Counted from the stretch's first letter, positions 16,994 to 26,356 are shown. The stretch: 64,000 nucleotides of DNA from Amycolatopsis sp. FBCC-B4732 (GCF_023008405.1 NZ_CP095376.1:2008001-2072000), one strand, 5' to 3'. The notes: generated from the sequence alone by a model not told the origin. Numbers and translations are program-made.

Positions 16994-18540
16994 CGGCCTG
17001 CCTCGGGATCGGGGGTGTCTTCGGCTTCGACCCTCGCACCGCCGGGTGCGCCGCGGGGAGGGCCGGAATGCCTTTGGCCGGGGGACTTTCGGTGTTCCGG
17101 CACCAGCGCCGCCAATGCCCGCGTGAGCGTTTCGGCCGGGCTGCCGGTCGTGGGCAGCGGATGCGCTTCGGGCCACGGGTCGGCGTCCGCGGCCATCCGG
17201 TGCGCGATCTCCGGGGTGGCGTCGGACAAGGCACCGGTCCGGGTCGTGAGCCGCCGCGCCGCGGTCTCCTCCGGGGCCTCGCAGCGCACGGCGAGCAGCG
17301 GGCTGTCCGTCCGGCCGGCCACTTCGGCGGCGAGTGCGCGGTGCCGGGCGGCGGTCCACGACGCGTCCAGCACCACGTTCTGGCCGAGTGCCAGCAGCTC
17401 GCCGGCGCGGCGCACGAGCTCGGTGTAGGTCGCGTCCGTGTGGCCGGTGTCGTAGAGACCCTGCCGGTAGCCCTCCGCGGCCCGCCGGACCGGTTCGAGC
17501 CCGGCCAGTTCCTTGCGCAGCCGGTCCGACTGCAGGAGCGTGGCGCCGAGCCGGTCGGCCAGGCCGCCGGCGATCGTCGACTTGCCGGTGCCGGGCTCCC
17601 CGCCGACGAGGATCAGGCGCACCCGGCCCAGCCGCAGGTGCCACACGGCGAGATCGGCGTAGTCGCGGGCCAGCGCGGCCGCTTCGGCGTCGCCCTGTGC
17701 GTGGCGCAGGCACGCCACCTTGACCCGGACGAACGCGCGGTAGGCGAGGTAGTGGTGCACCAGCGCCGGGGGAGCGGGGTCGCCGGTGAACTCGCGGTAG
17801 TCGAGCAGGAGCTGTGCACCCAGTTCGGGAGCGCCGAGCCGCTCGAAGTCCATGGCGAGGAAGGCGATGTCGTCGAGGACGTCGACGTGCCGGAGGTGGT
17901 CGTCGAACTCCAGGCAGTCCAGCACGCGGGGGCCGTCGTCGAGGCAGAAGACGTCGTCGGCGAGCAGGTCGCCGTGCCCGTCGACGACGTGTCCCCCGGC
18001 GATCCGGCGGTCGAACAGCGGCTCCCGGCCGGCCAGGAACTCCTCGGCGAGGGCTTCGATCTCGAGGGCGGTGGCCGCGCCGAGGACGTCGTCGTGGAAC
18101 GGCCGGACCTGCTCGAAGCTGTCCCGCCACCGGTCGCGGACGGCGTCGCGGGTTTCGTCGGCGTCGATCTCCGGCCCACGGGCGGCTCGGGCGTGGAAGG
18201 CGGCGAGCTGCCGGGCCAGCCGCCGGGTCGTCACGTGCAGGGGCGCCCGCTCGCGGACGAGCGTGGAGAGCCGCCGGTCCTCGGGCATCCGGCGCATGAC
18301 GACCAGGTGGTCGCGGACCTCGCCGTCCGGACCGGTGACGTCGGCGACGCCGAGGTAGACGTCCGGGGCCAGGCGCCGGTTCAGCTCGACCTCCCGGTGG
18401 CACACCCGTTCGCGCGTCCCGCGCGCGGAAAAGTCCAGGAAACCGAGGTCGACCGGCTTCTTCAGCTTGTAGGCGAGGTCTCCGACGAGGAAGACCGCGC
18501 CGATGTGGGTTTCGTGCACATCGGCCCAGGGTGCGTCCAT
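16990..18540 (-). CDS. Aminoglycoside phosphotransferase-like/AAA kinase fusion
   Basis: A 516-residue protein of the Rv2004c type. The N-terminal part is an APH-like kinase fold with the catalytic-loop motif VDGHGDLLADDVF near residue 195 and the later metal-binding region LDCLEFDD. The C-terminal part is a P-loop kinase with Walker A GGEPGTGKST near residue 310. Rv2004c is a DosR regulon gene of unknown substrate. The last 30 residues look unconserved. It is the first gene of the operon that runs to 13700, divergent from an ABC exporter, with a good DosR-like box between. Confidence 0.88.
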   Translation of the reverse strand: MDAPWADVHETHIGAVFLVGDLAYKLKKPVDLGFLDFSARGTRERVCHREVELNRRLAPDVYLGVADVTGPDGEVRDHLVVMRRMPEDRRLSTLVRERAPLHVTTRRLARQLAAFHARAARGPEIDADETRDAVRDRWRDSFEQVRPFHDDVLGAATALEIEALAEEFLAGREPLFDRRIAGGHVVDGHGDLLADDVFCLDDGPRVLDCLEFDDHLRHVDVLDDIAFLAMDFERLGAPELGAQLLLDYREFTGDPAPPALVHHYLAYRAFVRVKVACLRHAQGDAEAAALARDYADLAVWHLRLGRVRLILVGGEPGTGKSTIAGGLADRLGATLLQSDRLRKELAGLEPVRRAAEGYRQGLYDTGHTDATYTELVRRAGELLALGQNVVLDASWTAARHRALAAEVAGRTDSPLLAVRCEAPEETAARRLTTRTGALSDATPEIAHRMAADADPWPEAHPLPTTGSPAETLTRALAALVPEHRKSPGQRHSGPPRGAPGGARVEAEDTPDPEAGR

Positions 18541-18575
18541 GGCTCGAGCATCGGCCCCGGTCCCGGTCTCGCACC

Positions 18576-18590
18576 GGGGACGAAAGTCAC
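18576..18590. promoter_or_regulatory. DosR-like box between kinase operon and ABC exporter
   Basis: GGGGACGAAAGTCAC contains GGGAC, four bases and GTCAC, one of the closest matches in the window to the mycobacterial DosR box. It lies 36 bases before the kinase start (minus strand) and 78 bases before the ABC start, so it could serve both directions. A second, weaker element, GGGGACCCCGGCC, follows at about 18598. Confidence 0.5.
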
Positions 18591-18667
18591 CGGAGCCGGG
18601 GACCCCGGCCACCTGTCGCGGGCGGGGCGGGCGCTCACGATGGAGCCGTCGAGAGCGGAGGAGCGAC

Positions 18668-19393
18668 GTGGACGAAGCGGCGATCGAGGTGGCGCACCTG
18701 CGGGTGGTCCGCGGCGGGCAGGAAGTCCTGCGCGACATCGGGTTCACCGTGCGCCGCGGCACCGTGACCGGCCTGCTGGGGCCCAACGGCTGCGGCAAGA
18801 GCACGCTGATGCGGTCGATCGTCGGCGTGCAGGTCGTCGAGGCCGGTGAGGTGACCGTGCTCCGCCGTCCGGCCGGCCGCCCCGAGCTGCGCAGGCGGAT
18901 CGGGTACGCGACCCAGGAACCGGCGATCTACGCGGACCTGACGGTGCGCGAGGCGCTGCGCTACTTCGCCGCCGTCCTCGGCGCGGATCCGTCCGATGTG
19001 GACCGGGTGATCGCGGAGACCGGTCTCACCTCGTCGGCCCGGACACTGGTCGGCCGGTTGTCGGGCGGCCGGCGTGGGCGGGCCAACCTGGCGGTCGCGC
19101 TGCTCGGTACACCCGAGCTGCTGGTGCTCGACGAGCCGACGGTCGGCTCCGACCCCGAGCTGCGCGACGAGCTCTGGAAGCTGTTCCACGGGCTGGCGGC
19201 GGCCGGGGTCACGCTGCTGATCTCCAGCCACGTCATGGACGAAGCCGCCCGTTGCGACGAGATCCTCCTGCTGCACCAGGGGAAACTGCTGGCGCACGCG
19301 ACACCGGAGGCACTGCGCGCCCGCACCGGCGCACCCGATCTCGAGCAGGCATTCCTCCGCTTGATCAAGGGCCGGGAAGGAGCCACGCGATGA
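18668..19393 (+). CDS. ABC transporter ATP-binding protein
   Basis: A 241-residue nucleotide-binding subunit of the daunorubicin/ABC-2 exporter type. Walker A is GPNGCGKST near residue 38. The signature LSGGRRGRANLAVAL is altered, with GRRGR where GQRQR is usual. Walker B is LVLDEPTVGSDP. The GTG at 18668 follows GGAGGAG. The stop overlaps the permease start as ATGA. The substrate is unknown. Confidence 0.9.
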   Translation: MDEAAIEVAHLRVVRGGQEVLRDIGFTVRRGTVTGLLGPNGCGKSTLMRSIVGVQVVEAGEVTVLRRPAGRPELRRRIGYATQEPAIYADLTVREALRYFAAVLGADPSDVDRVIAETGLTSSARTLVGRLSGGRRGRANLAVALLGTPELLVLDEPTVGSDPELRDELWKLFHGLAAAGVTLLISSHVMDEAARCDEILLLHQGKLLAHATPEALRARTGAPDLEQAFLRLIKGREGATR

Positions 19394-20124
19394 GCGTCCC
19401 GATCGCGTTCGCCACCACCCGGCGCATCCTGACCCAGCTGCGGCACGACCCGCGCACGGTCGCGCTGATCATCGGTGTACCGACCCTGCTGATGATTCTC
19501 CTGCGCTACGTCCTGAACTCGGAGCAGCGCTTCAGCGCGATCGCCCCGGCGCTGCTGGGCATCTTCCCGTTCACGATCATGTTCCTGCTGACGTCGATCA
19601 CGACGCTGCGGGAGCGGACCACCGGCACGCTCGAACGCCTGATGACGATGCCGATGGGCAAGCTCGACCTGCTCTTCGGCTACGCGCTGGCGTTCGGCAT
19701 GCTCGCGACGCTCCAGGTCGTGGTGGCCGCCGGGGTCAGCCTGACCTGGCTCGGCCTCGGCATCGCCGGCTCGGTCTGGACGCTGCTGCTCATCGTCGTG
19801 CTCGACGCGCTGCTGGGCACCGCGCTCGGGCTGTTCGTCAGCGCGTTCGCCCGCACGGAGTTCCAGGCGATCCAGTTCCTGCCGGTGTTCGTGCTGCCGC
19901 AGTTCCTGCTGTGCGGCCTCTTCGTGCCGCGCGGCGACATGGGCTGGCTGCTCAACGCGCTCTCGGACGTGCTGCCGCTGTCGTACGCGGTCGACGCGCT
20001 CACGCAGGTCACGCGGTCGGCGGAGGTCGACGGCACGCTGGTCCGCAACATCGCGATCATCGCCGGCTGCGCGATCCTCGCGCTGCTGCTGGGCGCGGCG
20101 ACCCTGCGGCGCCGCACCCCGTGA
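19390..20124 (+). CDS. ABC-2 type permease
   Basis: A 244-residue membrane protein with six predicted helices. It carries the ABC-2 features RERTTGTLERLMTMPM between helices 2 and 3, and GLFVPRGDMGWLLNALSDVLPLSYAVDALTQV near the last extracellular loop. It pairs with the ATPase at 18668 to make an exporter. The following MFS gene starts inside its stop codon. Confidence 0.9.
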   Translation: MSVPIAFATTRRILTQLRHDPRTVALIIGVPTLLMILLRYVLNSEQRFSAIAPALLGIFPFTIMFLLTSITTLRERTTGTLERLMTMPMGKLDLLFGYALAFGMLATLQVVVAAGVSLTWLGLGIAGSVWTLLLIVVLDALLGTALGLFVSAFARTEFQAIQFLPVFVLPQFLLCGLFVPRGDMGWLLNALSDVLPLSYAVDALTQVTRSAEVDGTLVRNIAIIAGCAILALLLGAATLRRRTP

Positions 20125-21587
20125 ACGGGAGCGCGGTGGCCGCGGTGCTGCGCATCCGGCCGTTCCGGCGGCTGTGGCTCGTCCTGGGGGTCTCCTCCGT
20201 CGGCGACTGGCTCGGCCTGCTCGCCACGTCCACGTTCGCGGCCGGCCGGTTCAGCGCCCCGGCCGCCCAAGGCGCGGCGTTCGGTGGCGTGGTCGCGGTG
20301 CGGCTGCTGCCCGCTCTGGTGCTCGGGCCGCTGGCCGGCGTGCCGGCCGACCGCTTCGACCGGCGCCGCACGATGATCGTCTGCGACCTCGCGCGGTTCG
20401 CGCTCTTCGCCTCGATCCCCCACTGTCGGGCTCGTGACGAGCGACGCGGGCGTCGCCGTCGGCTGGGCCGCGGCCGCGACCTTCCTGATCGAAGCCTTCG
20501 CCATGGTGTGGTCGCCCGCCCGGGACGCCGCCGTCCCCACCCTGGTCCCGCGCGCGGAGCTGGAGGCGGCCAACCGGCTGTCCCTGGCCACCACCTACGG
20601 CGCCACACCGGTGCTCGCGGCCCTGGTCATGGCGGGGCTGCACGGGCTGCCGCGGTCCTGGACCGACCCGGTCACCGCGGCGCTCTACCTGAACGCCGCG
20701 ACCTTCCTGGTGAGCGCCGGGGTGCTGGCGACGGGCATCCGCGAGCTCGGCGGCCGGACCCGGGTGGCCGCCCGGCCCGGGATCCGGCGTGAGCTGGGTG
20801 AGGCGTGGCGCTACGTGCGCCGGACGGGCCGGTGCGCGGGCTGGTCACCGGCATCTTGGTCGCCTTCGCCGGGGCAGGTGCCGTGATCGGCGCGATCCAG
20901 CGGTACGCGGGGGACCTCGGCGGCGGGTCCGTGGCGTTCCCGCTGCTCTTCGCCGCCCTGTTCGCCGGGATGGCGTTCGGGGTGGCCGGTGGCCCGGCCG
21001 TCGTGCACGCCCTCTCGCGCCGCCGCTGGTTCACGTTGTCCCTCGCGCTGGCCGGGCTGTCGCTCGCCGTCCTGGCGCTGGCCCCGGGACTCGCCGTCGC
21101 CGCGGCCGCTTGCGCGGGAACCGGGGCGGGCGCGGGGATGGCCTTCCTCGTCGGCTGGACCCTGCTGGGCGGCGAGGACGGCGACGACCTGCGCGGCCGG
21201 GTGTTCGGTTTCCGTGGAGGCCGGGGCCGGGTCGCACTGCTGGTGTCGATCGCCGGGGCGAGCGTGCTCGTCGGCCTCGGCCGGCTGCCGCCCGGTGTCC
21301 CGGCGGCCCGAATGGTGCTGCTCGGCGCGGGTCTGGGCGTGCTCACCGCGGGCCTGGCCGGCCTGCGGCGCATCGACGACCGGCCCGGCGTGCCGGTGCT
21401 CGCGGACCTGCTGCGGGCACTGCGGCGCCCAAGTGACCAAAGTCCCTCCCGAGGGGGCCGAACGACGCCATCCGCACGCGAGGCCGGAAACGTAACGTCG
21501 GCCCCCGGTGGGGACCGGTCCGATCCGGCCGGTGAACGTTGCGAGACGATGGAGGGTGATTCCCCTGCTGACCGGTATCGACCGTGA
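20121..21587 (+). pseudogene. MFS transporter with two frameshifts
   Basis: Three consecutive frames together encode one major facilitator protein. Frame one starts at GTG 20121 (overlapping the permease stop) and runs through VPADRFDRRRTMIVCDLARF. Near 20425 the frame changes to one reading VGLVTSDAGVAVGWAAAATF. Near 20840 it changes again to one reading VRGLVTGILVAFAGAGAV, which continues to 21587. Each break is about one base. Either the gene is dead or the sequence has two errors. The DosR-like box at 21433 lies in its non-conserved 3' end. Confidence 0.75.
21433..21446. promoter_or_regulatory. DosR-like box before DUF6292/nitroreductase pair
   Basis: GTGACCAAAGTCCC reads GGGAC-TTTG-GTCAC on the other strand, nearly the same as the box at 18576. 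It lies about 110 bases before the likely start of the DUF6292 gene. Confidence 0.45.
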
Positions 21588-22005
21588 CCACGGCCTGCGG
21601 AGCGGGCTGACCGGCTACCTGGCCGCGGTGAGCACCGCGGTCGGCGTGGGAGTGGAGTCCTGCACGATGGACCTCGACGATCCCGCCTCGGCGTACGTCG
21701 CCCTCGACGTGGAGCTGCCGCACCACCCCGGCCGCGACACGGCCCTGCTGTGGGACGAGCGCCACGGCTGGGCGTTCGCGATGGAAACCCATTCCGCCGA
21801 GGACCTGCTGGTGCTCGCCTACCTCGGCGGCGAGCTCGTACCCGCTCCGGCCCGCGTTCGCGGCTTCGTCGCCGCGATCCGGTCCGCCGGTGGCACCGTC
21901 GGCGAGCCCGTCCCACCGGACCTGCGCGGCGACCGCGGCGAACTGTTCGCCCGGCTGCGCGGCACGGCGACGACGTCGATTCCGTTCCTCTCCAGGGCTG
22001 GGTGA
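21556..22005 (+). CDS. DUF6292 family protein
   Basis: A protein of about 149 residues matching the actinobacterial DUF6292 family. The pattern GLRSGLTGYLAAVSTAVG is followed by a beta strand pair with DVELP and WDERHGWAFAMET. It is soluble, without signal or membrane segments. No function is established. The start is not certain: the GTG at 21556 directly follows GGAGG, and CTG 21568 or GTG 21532 are also possible. Its stop overlaps the next gene's GTG. Confidence 0.7.
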   Translation: MIPLLTGIDRDHGLRSGLTGYLAAVSTAVGVGVESCTMDLDDPASAYVALDVELPHHPGRDTALLWDERHGWAFAMETHSAEDLLVLAYLGGELVPAPARVRGFVAAIRSAGGTVGEPVPPDLRGDRGELFARLRGTATTSIPFLSRAG

Positions 22006-23009
22006 TCAGCGTGTCCACAATGGATAGTCCCGATTGGACGCCGGCCGAGACCGAGGTGCTGGTCCGGTCGATGATGCGCGCGCCGTCGGTGCACAACACC
22101 CAGCCGTGGCTGCTGGACGTCGCACCGGGAGAACTTTCCGTGCGCGAGCGTGCCGAACCGGCCCTCCCGCACCACGACCCGGACGGACGCGACCGCGCCG
22201 CTTCCTGCGGTGCCGCCGTGGCCAACCTCGAGCTGGCCGTCCGCACGCTGGGCCGGACGGCCGAGGTCGCGTTCCTGCCGGACGACGGGCAGGCGGAGCT
22301 GGTGGCGCGCGTCGCCGTCGGCGGTGCCGAGGCGCCGAGCGTCGAAGAGCTGCGCCGCTACGGGGCGATCGCCCGCCGGGCCAGCCACCGTGCGCCGTTC
22401 GAAGGCCTGGTCGTGCCGGAGCCGGTGGTCCGCGAGATCGTCGCGGCCGGGGGAGCAGCGGGCGTCGAGGCGCGGCCCGTCCGGGAGGTCGCCGCCGTCG
22501 CCCGGCTGCTGCACTTCGCGGCGAGGAGCTTTCAGCAGGACGGCGGGTACCAGCGCGAGCTGTCCTTGTGGACGATCCGGGACGAGCGCGCCCACCACCA
22601 CGGTGTCGGGCTCCCGGCCAGCCGTGTCCCGGCCGGCTCGGTGCCCTGGGCGGGTCTGGTCCGCCGGGCGACCGAGATCCCGCTGCCGGCCGAGCTGGAG
22701 CGTCGTCTGGCGGCCGAGACGCTGCTGCTGTTCGTGACCGCGGACGACGCGCGCTCCGACCACGTCCGCGCCGGCTACGCGATGGAACGGGCCTGGCTCG
22801 CGGCGGTCGACGTCGGCTTGGCGGCGGCGGTGCTGACGCAGCCGTTGCACCTGGAGCCCGTCCGGTCCGCGCTGTGCGAAGACCTCGGTCTGACCGGCTT
22901 CCCGCAGGCTCTCCTGCGCATCGGCTACACCGCGGAGGCCGATCCGGCCGCGCCACGACGGGCTGTCGAAGAGGTGCTGCGCCAGGGCTTTTCGCCGTCC
23001 GCGCACTGA
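22002..23009 (+). CDS. Acg-family nitroreductase, second copy
   Basis: A 335-residue protein related to the nitroreductase at 15980. The same hallmark occurs as RAPSVHNTQPW, and the overall length matches. SCGAAVANLELAVRTLG corresponds to SCGAALHHLRVGFAALG of the first copy. GTG 22002 overlaps the DUF6292 stop; GTG 22011 and ATG 22020 are alternatives. The pairing with DUF6292 and the upstream DosR-like box suggest stress induction. Whether it binds flavin cannot be seen from sequence alone. Confidence 0.88.
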   Translation: MISVSTMDSPDWTPAETEVLVRSMMRAPSVHNTQPWLLDVAPGELSVRERAEPALPHHDPDGRDRAASCGAAVANLELAVRTLGRTAEVAFLPDDGQAELVARVAVGGAEAPSVEELRRYGAIARRASHRAPFEGLVVPEPVVREIVAAGGAAGVEARPVREVAAVARLLHFAARSFQQDGGYQRELSLWTIRDERAHHHGVGLPASRVPAGSVPWAGLVRRATEIPLPAELERRLAAETLLLFVTADDARSDHVRAGYAMERAWLAAVDVGLAAAVLTQPLHLEPVRSALCEDLGLTGFPQALLRIGYTAEADPAAPRRAVEEVLRQGFSPSAH

Positions 23010-23076
23010 CTTCGGCCGCGAGCGCCCGAAGTCACCGGCGCCACGACGACCGAAATGGTCGCACGGCCCACGGTCC

Positions 23077-23091
23077 GGGGACTGTGGGCCC
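23077..23091. promoter_or_regulatory. DosR-like box before Rv1733c-like gene
   Basis: GGGGACTGTGGGCCC has GGGAC, four bases and GGCCC. It lies 66 bases before the membrane protein start at 23157. A separate inverted repeat, CGACC-N5-GGTCG, lies just upstream at about 23047. Confidence 0.45.
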
Positions 23092-23156
23092 TAGGGCGGC
23101 GACCGTCCCTCCGGTGATGCTGGGTGCGCACGCCGAGACGAGAAGGGGCGGGACCG

Positions 23157-23768
23157 ATGTACACGAGGATCCGGTTGACGCGGTTGTGGCACAGCCTCCG
23201 GCCCGGCCACGACTCGCCGGCCCGTCCTTCGGACCGGCTGCAGGCGAGGCTCCTGGCACTCGTCCTCCTGCTTTCCCTCGTGGCGGCGGCGGGAGCGGTG
23301 CTGCTGGGCATCGGCGTCTACTCGGGCGAACTGGCGAAGTCCCGTGAACAGCTGGCGACGCGGTACACGGTGACCGCGGTGCTGCTGACCGACGGCCCGC
23401 CACCGGCCCAAGCGGGCCGCGGCGGCACGTCGTACAGAACCGGCGCCACGCGGGCGACGTGGTGGACCCGGGAAGGCGAGCAGCGCGTCGGCGAGGTCGA
23501 CGCCGCGGCGGGCACCGTCACCGGCCAGGAACTGGCGATCTGGGTGGACGCCACCGGCGCTCCGACCGTCCGCCCGCTGACCCCGGCGGCGGCGATCGTC
23601 GGCGCACCGCTCGCCGCCACGGTCGTGTGGACGGCTTTCGTGACTGCGCTCGCACTGCTCTACCGCGGCGTGGTCTTCGTGCTGGACCGGCTTCGCCTCG
23701 CCGCGTGGCAACGCGAGTGGACCACCATGCAGACCCGCCGCGACGACCAAAGCCCCGCCGGTTCGTGA
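23157..23768 (+). CDS. Rv1733c-like two-helix membrane protein
   Basis: A 203-residue protein with one membrane helix at about residues 28-52, an extracytoplasmic domain of about 100 residues and a second helix at about 140-165. A basic cytoplasmic tail with WQREW follows. This layout, including GATRATWWTREGEQRVGEV, matches the actinobacterial Rv1733c family, whose mycobacterial member is a DosR regulon antigen of unknown function. The ATG at 23157 follows AAGGGGC. It ends the stress-gene region. Confidence 0.8.
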   Translation: MYTRIRLTRLWHSLRPGHDSPARPSDRLQARLLALVLLLSLVAAAGAVLLGIGVYSGELAKSREQLATRYTVTAVLLTDGPPPAQAGRGGTSYRTGATRATWWTREGEQRVGEVDAAAGTVTGQELAIWVDATGAPTVRPLTPAAAIVGAPLAATVVWTAFVTALALLYRGVVFVLDRLRLAAWQREWTTMQTRRDDQSPAGS

Positions 23769-23833
23769 CCGACGGCCACAGCCTCCGGGGAGGGGGCAGG
23801 TGGGCGATCGTCGAACCCACCGTCCACTGAGGA

Positions 23834-24022
23834 GTGAGCACGACGGCCGCTGTCGTAACGGGTTTCTCGCCCCCGCTCGAGCTGTGCGAGGTGCTGGTTC
23901 CCGAGCCCGGCCCGGGGCAGCGGCTGGTCCGGGCCGGAGACGTGCGGGATCTGCCGCACCGACATCCACGCCGCCGCCCCTATTCGCCCGACGCTGGTCG
24001 CGGCAAGCACGCTCGAGCGAAG
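23834..24022 (+). pseudogene. Alcohol dehydrogenase N-terminal relic
   Basis: A short frame starting GTG at 23834 encodes a typical zinc alcohol dehydrogenase start (VVTGFSPPLELCEVLVPEPG). A frame shift later, at about 23937, the zinc-site motif CGICRTDIHAA can be read. Nothing of the rest of the enzyme is found. It is the broken end of a gene, possibly left after a deletion. Confidence 0.6.
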
Positions 24023-24089
24023 TAGCCCGGCCCGACCGGCAGCGCCTGATCCTGACGGCCCCCGTAGCCGATCGCCGGCGTGACGTGGG

Positions 24090-24544
24090 CTCCGGCGGGC
24101 AGTCCTGAGCAGCCTCGGCGGCGGGCGCGCCGGCCGGTCGGTGGCGAGCCGTTCGACGACGTTCATCAGGAAGGCGACTTCCCCGCCGGTGCGGTGGGGC
24201 CGGAACGGCGCCGCGAGCAGACACAGGCCGAGCGCCGCCGACGCGGGTGCCGGACCCGAGAACGCGGCGGCCGATTGCGTTGCGCCGGTCGCCGCGGCCG
24301 CTGTCGTCAGCACTCGGATTCCCACCCGGGAGCTCGGCGCAGGAGCCGCCAGACCGGGCTCGAGGTCGGCGACGTTCCGAGCAACTTGGATCACAGCGAA
24401 GCCAAGGAGCTCCACCAGCGGATGAGCAGCAGGAGCCGGATAGGAGGTGAACGGGCCGTCCGTGCCGTGGACGACGGCGACGACCGCGATGCCCAGTCCT
24501 GCCGGTCCGGCGAGCCGGCGCAGCAGACGTCGCCCGATGGGCAT
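24090..24544 (-). pseudogene. Possible decayed small membrane protein
   Basis: From ATG 24544 a frame reads MPIGRRLLRRLAGPAGLGIA and contains three or four hydrophobic stretches over about 150 residues. It looks like a small integral membrane protein. It then continues without a stop into sequence that reads as noise, over the alcohol dehydrogenase relic. No ribosome site is clear and I do not recognise the family. It may be a truncated gene or chance. Confidence 0.25.
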
Positions 24545-24802
24545 CCGGGGGAATCGCGTGCAGGTTCGCTCGATTGGCGCATCCAGGGCCGGGAGAGCCA
24601 GCTGGCCGTATAACGCTCTATGCGTCGACGCGTGACGGTGAACCGCACCACGTTGTTCCTGGTAGCGCTGACGCTGGTTGATCTTCACGGACGGTGGGAG
24701 GGCTCGCGGGGCACCGTTGCTCTGGAGCGGGCAGGATGTCGTGCGGGGAGTCGTGCTCGTCGGACGCGCGATCCCTTTCCCGGCCCGAGGATTGGACGCG
24801 CA

Positions 24803-25594
24803 ATGGGACGCTCGTCGGTGTTCACCTTCCAGTACATCGCCATCGACACGGAGGCTGGTGTCACGCCGGAAGAGTTCGAGACCTTCGTGCGTGGTGAAGG
24901 CGTTCACCTGCCCTTGTACCCGGGGTGGCGGTGGACTCTGCTGCGCGGGTTGCGCGGAGAGCGGACCGGGCAGTACCTGATGTTGTACGAGATCGAGAGC
25001 GCCGAGCAGCGCGACCGCTACGTCACGGCCCGGGGTGAGCAGACCGAACTGGCCCGGCTGTTCTGGGCGCGGCACCCGGAGGCGGAGGCGGTGCTGGCGC
25101 GGTGGCGGCGGCTCGGCACGTTCGGTGAGCTGCCGACGCTGTTCACCGACTACCGGCTGCTGGCCGACAATCCGCGGAGCACCGTCGCGCCCGGCCCCCG
25201 CTACCGCGACCGCCCGGGGGAGGAGCCCGTCGCCCGGGTCATCGGGATCCACAACCTGGCGTTGCGCGCCGGTGTGACCGAGGAGGTGTTCGACCGCTTC
25301 ATCGCCGAGAACCACCACCGGATCGACGACTACCCGGACTGGCGGTTCCACGTGCTCAAGGGCGAGCGGGGCAACCGCCTCGACCAGTACGTGATGATGA
25401 TGGAGATCGCGAGCCTGGACGCGCTGGACGTCTTCTACCCCGAGCCCGACATCGCCACCGGCGAGGCCGCGGAGTTCGCGTCCGCCCACCGCGACACCAA
25501 GCAGATGTACGAGGAGTGGAAGCAGCTGGCCTCGTTCTCCGGCTCACCGCAGATCTACACGGACTACCTCGCCGTCGCGGAGAACCCGGCGTAG
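24803..25594 (+). CDS. Duplicated dimeric alpha-beta barrel-like protein
   Basis: A 263-residue soluble protein made of two similar halves of about 125 residues. Parallel segments are PEEFETFVRGEGVHLPLYPG with TEEVFDRFIAENHHRIDDYP, and TGQYLMLYEIES with LDQYVMMMEIAS; each half ends in a TDY motif. The pattern suggests a fused dimeric alpha-beta barrel (EthD/NIPSNAP-like), a fold used for small-molecule binding or heme and quinone chemistry. I do not recognise a specific family. The start ATG 24803 has only a weak GAGG upstream. It stands alone between decayed regions. Confidence 0.75.
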   Translation: MGRSSVFTFQYIAIDTEAGVTPEEFETFVRGEGVHLPLYPGWRWTLLRGLRGERTGQYLMLYEIESAEQRDRYVTARGEQTELARLFWARHPEAEAVLARWRRLGTFGELPTLFTDYRLLADNPRSTVAPGPRYRDRPGEEPVARVIGIHNLALRAGVTEEVFDRFIAENHHRIDDYPDWRFHVLKGERGNRLDQYVMMMEIASLDALDVFYPEPDIATGEAAEFASAHRDTKQMYEEWKQLASFSGSPQIYTDYLAVAENPA

Positions 25595-26356
25595 TCCCGC
25601 ACGACCGGGACGGGCCCGGGATCGAGTGGTGGTGAGTGCGGAGCCGTTCGAGCATGGCGTGGTGATCTCGGCGCGGGCGTCCGGGTAGGTGACGACGGTG
25701 AGGTCGGTCAGGTTGGTTCAGGCGAAGGCGGTGCGAAGGGCCGCGGGCCAGAGCGCCGGCAGGACTCGATCGGGCTTGTCCGGCTCGCCACGCGCGGTAC
25801 CACCGCGGCGGTAGGGAAGCTGGTCACGCTCGGCGCTCTCGCCCCCCTGTCCCTCCGCAGGAGGGCCACGGGTGATGTCGTGTGGAGGGCGTCGATGGTG
25901 TCGTGGAACCGGTGCGGCACAAACCTTCGGCGCTACCGGACGTGCTCGAACGGCGCTTCGTCGAAGGCTGCTGCGGCCACGTCGAGTGACCGACGGGTTT
26001 CTCGTGTCGGTCGTCCAGACCAGTGGTTGAGCCGAGCGGGTGAAGCCGGCCGTCGGGGCTAAACGGCACACGGCGGACGAACGTGCTCGCGGAGAACGGT
26101 CCGGCAAGCCGAGAGCAGGGGAGTGCCGATGCAGCTGTGCGGGTCGCCATCGTATGTCCTTAGTGGACAAATGTGTTCTCCGGCCGCGAGACCGTTGCGC
26201 CTGCGGGCATGCCGGGACGACGGCGTGTCCCGATGCCGCTTTTCCGATGGTAGCGCGGGCAGGTCCGGTCACCTACCTTCGGTGCCTGGGTGATCGTCGG
26301 TTGCCGGTGCCGCGTGCGTGCGGATGACGAGGCGGGAGACGCGTTCGGGGGTGCGC
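25595..26356. other. Gene-poor stretch upstream of the cluster regulator
   Basis: I see no convincing gene in about 760 bases. Short minus-strand frames (for example 25708-25920) have no family features and may be relics. At 26155-26169 there is an inverted repeat, TGTCC-TTAGT-GGACA, in a locally AT-richer stretch about 190 bases before the regulator start. It is a possible operator. Confidence 0.4.
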
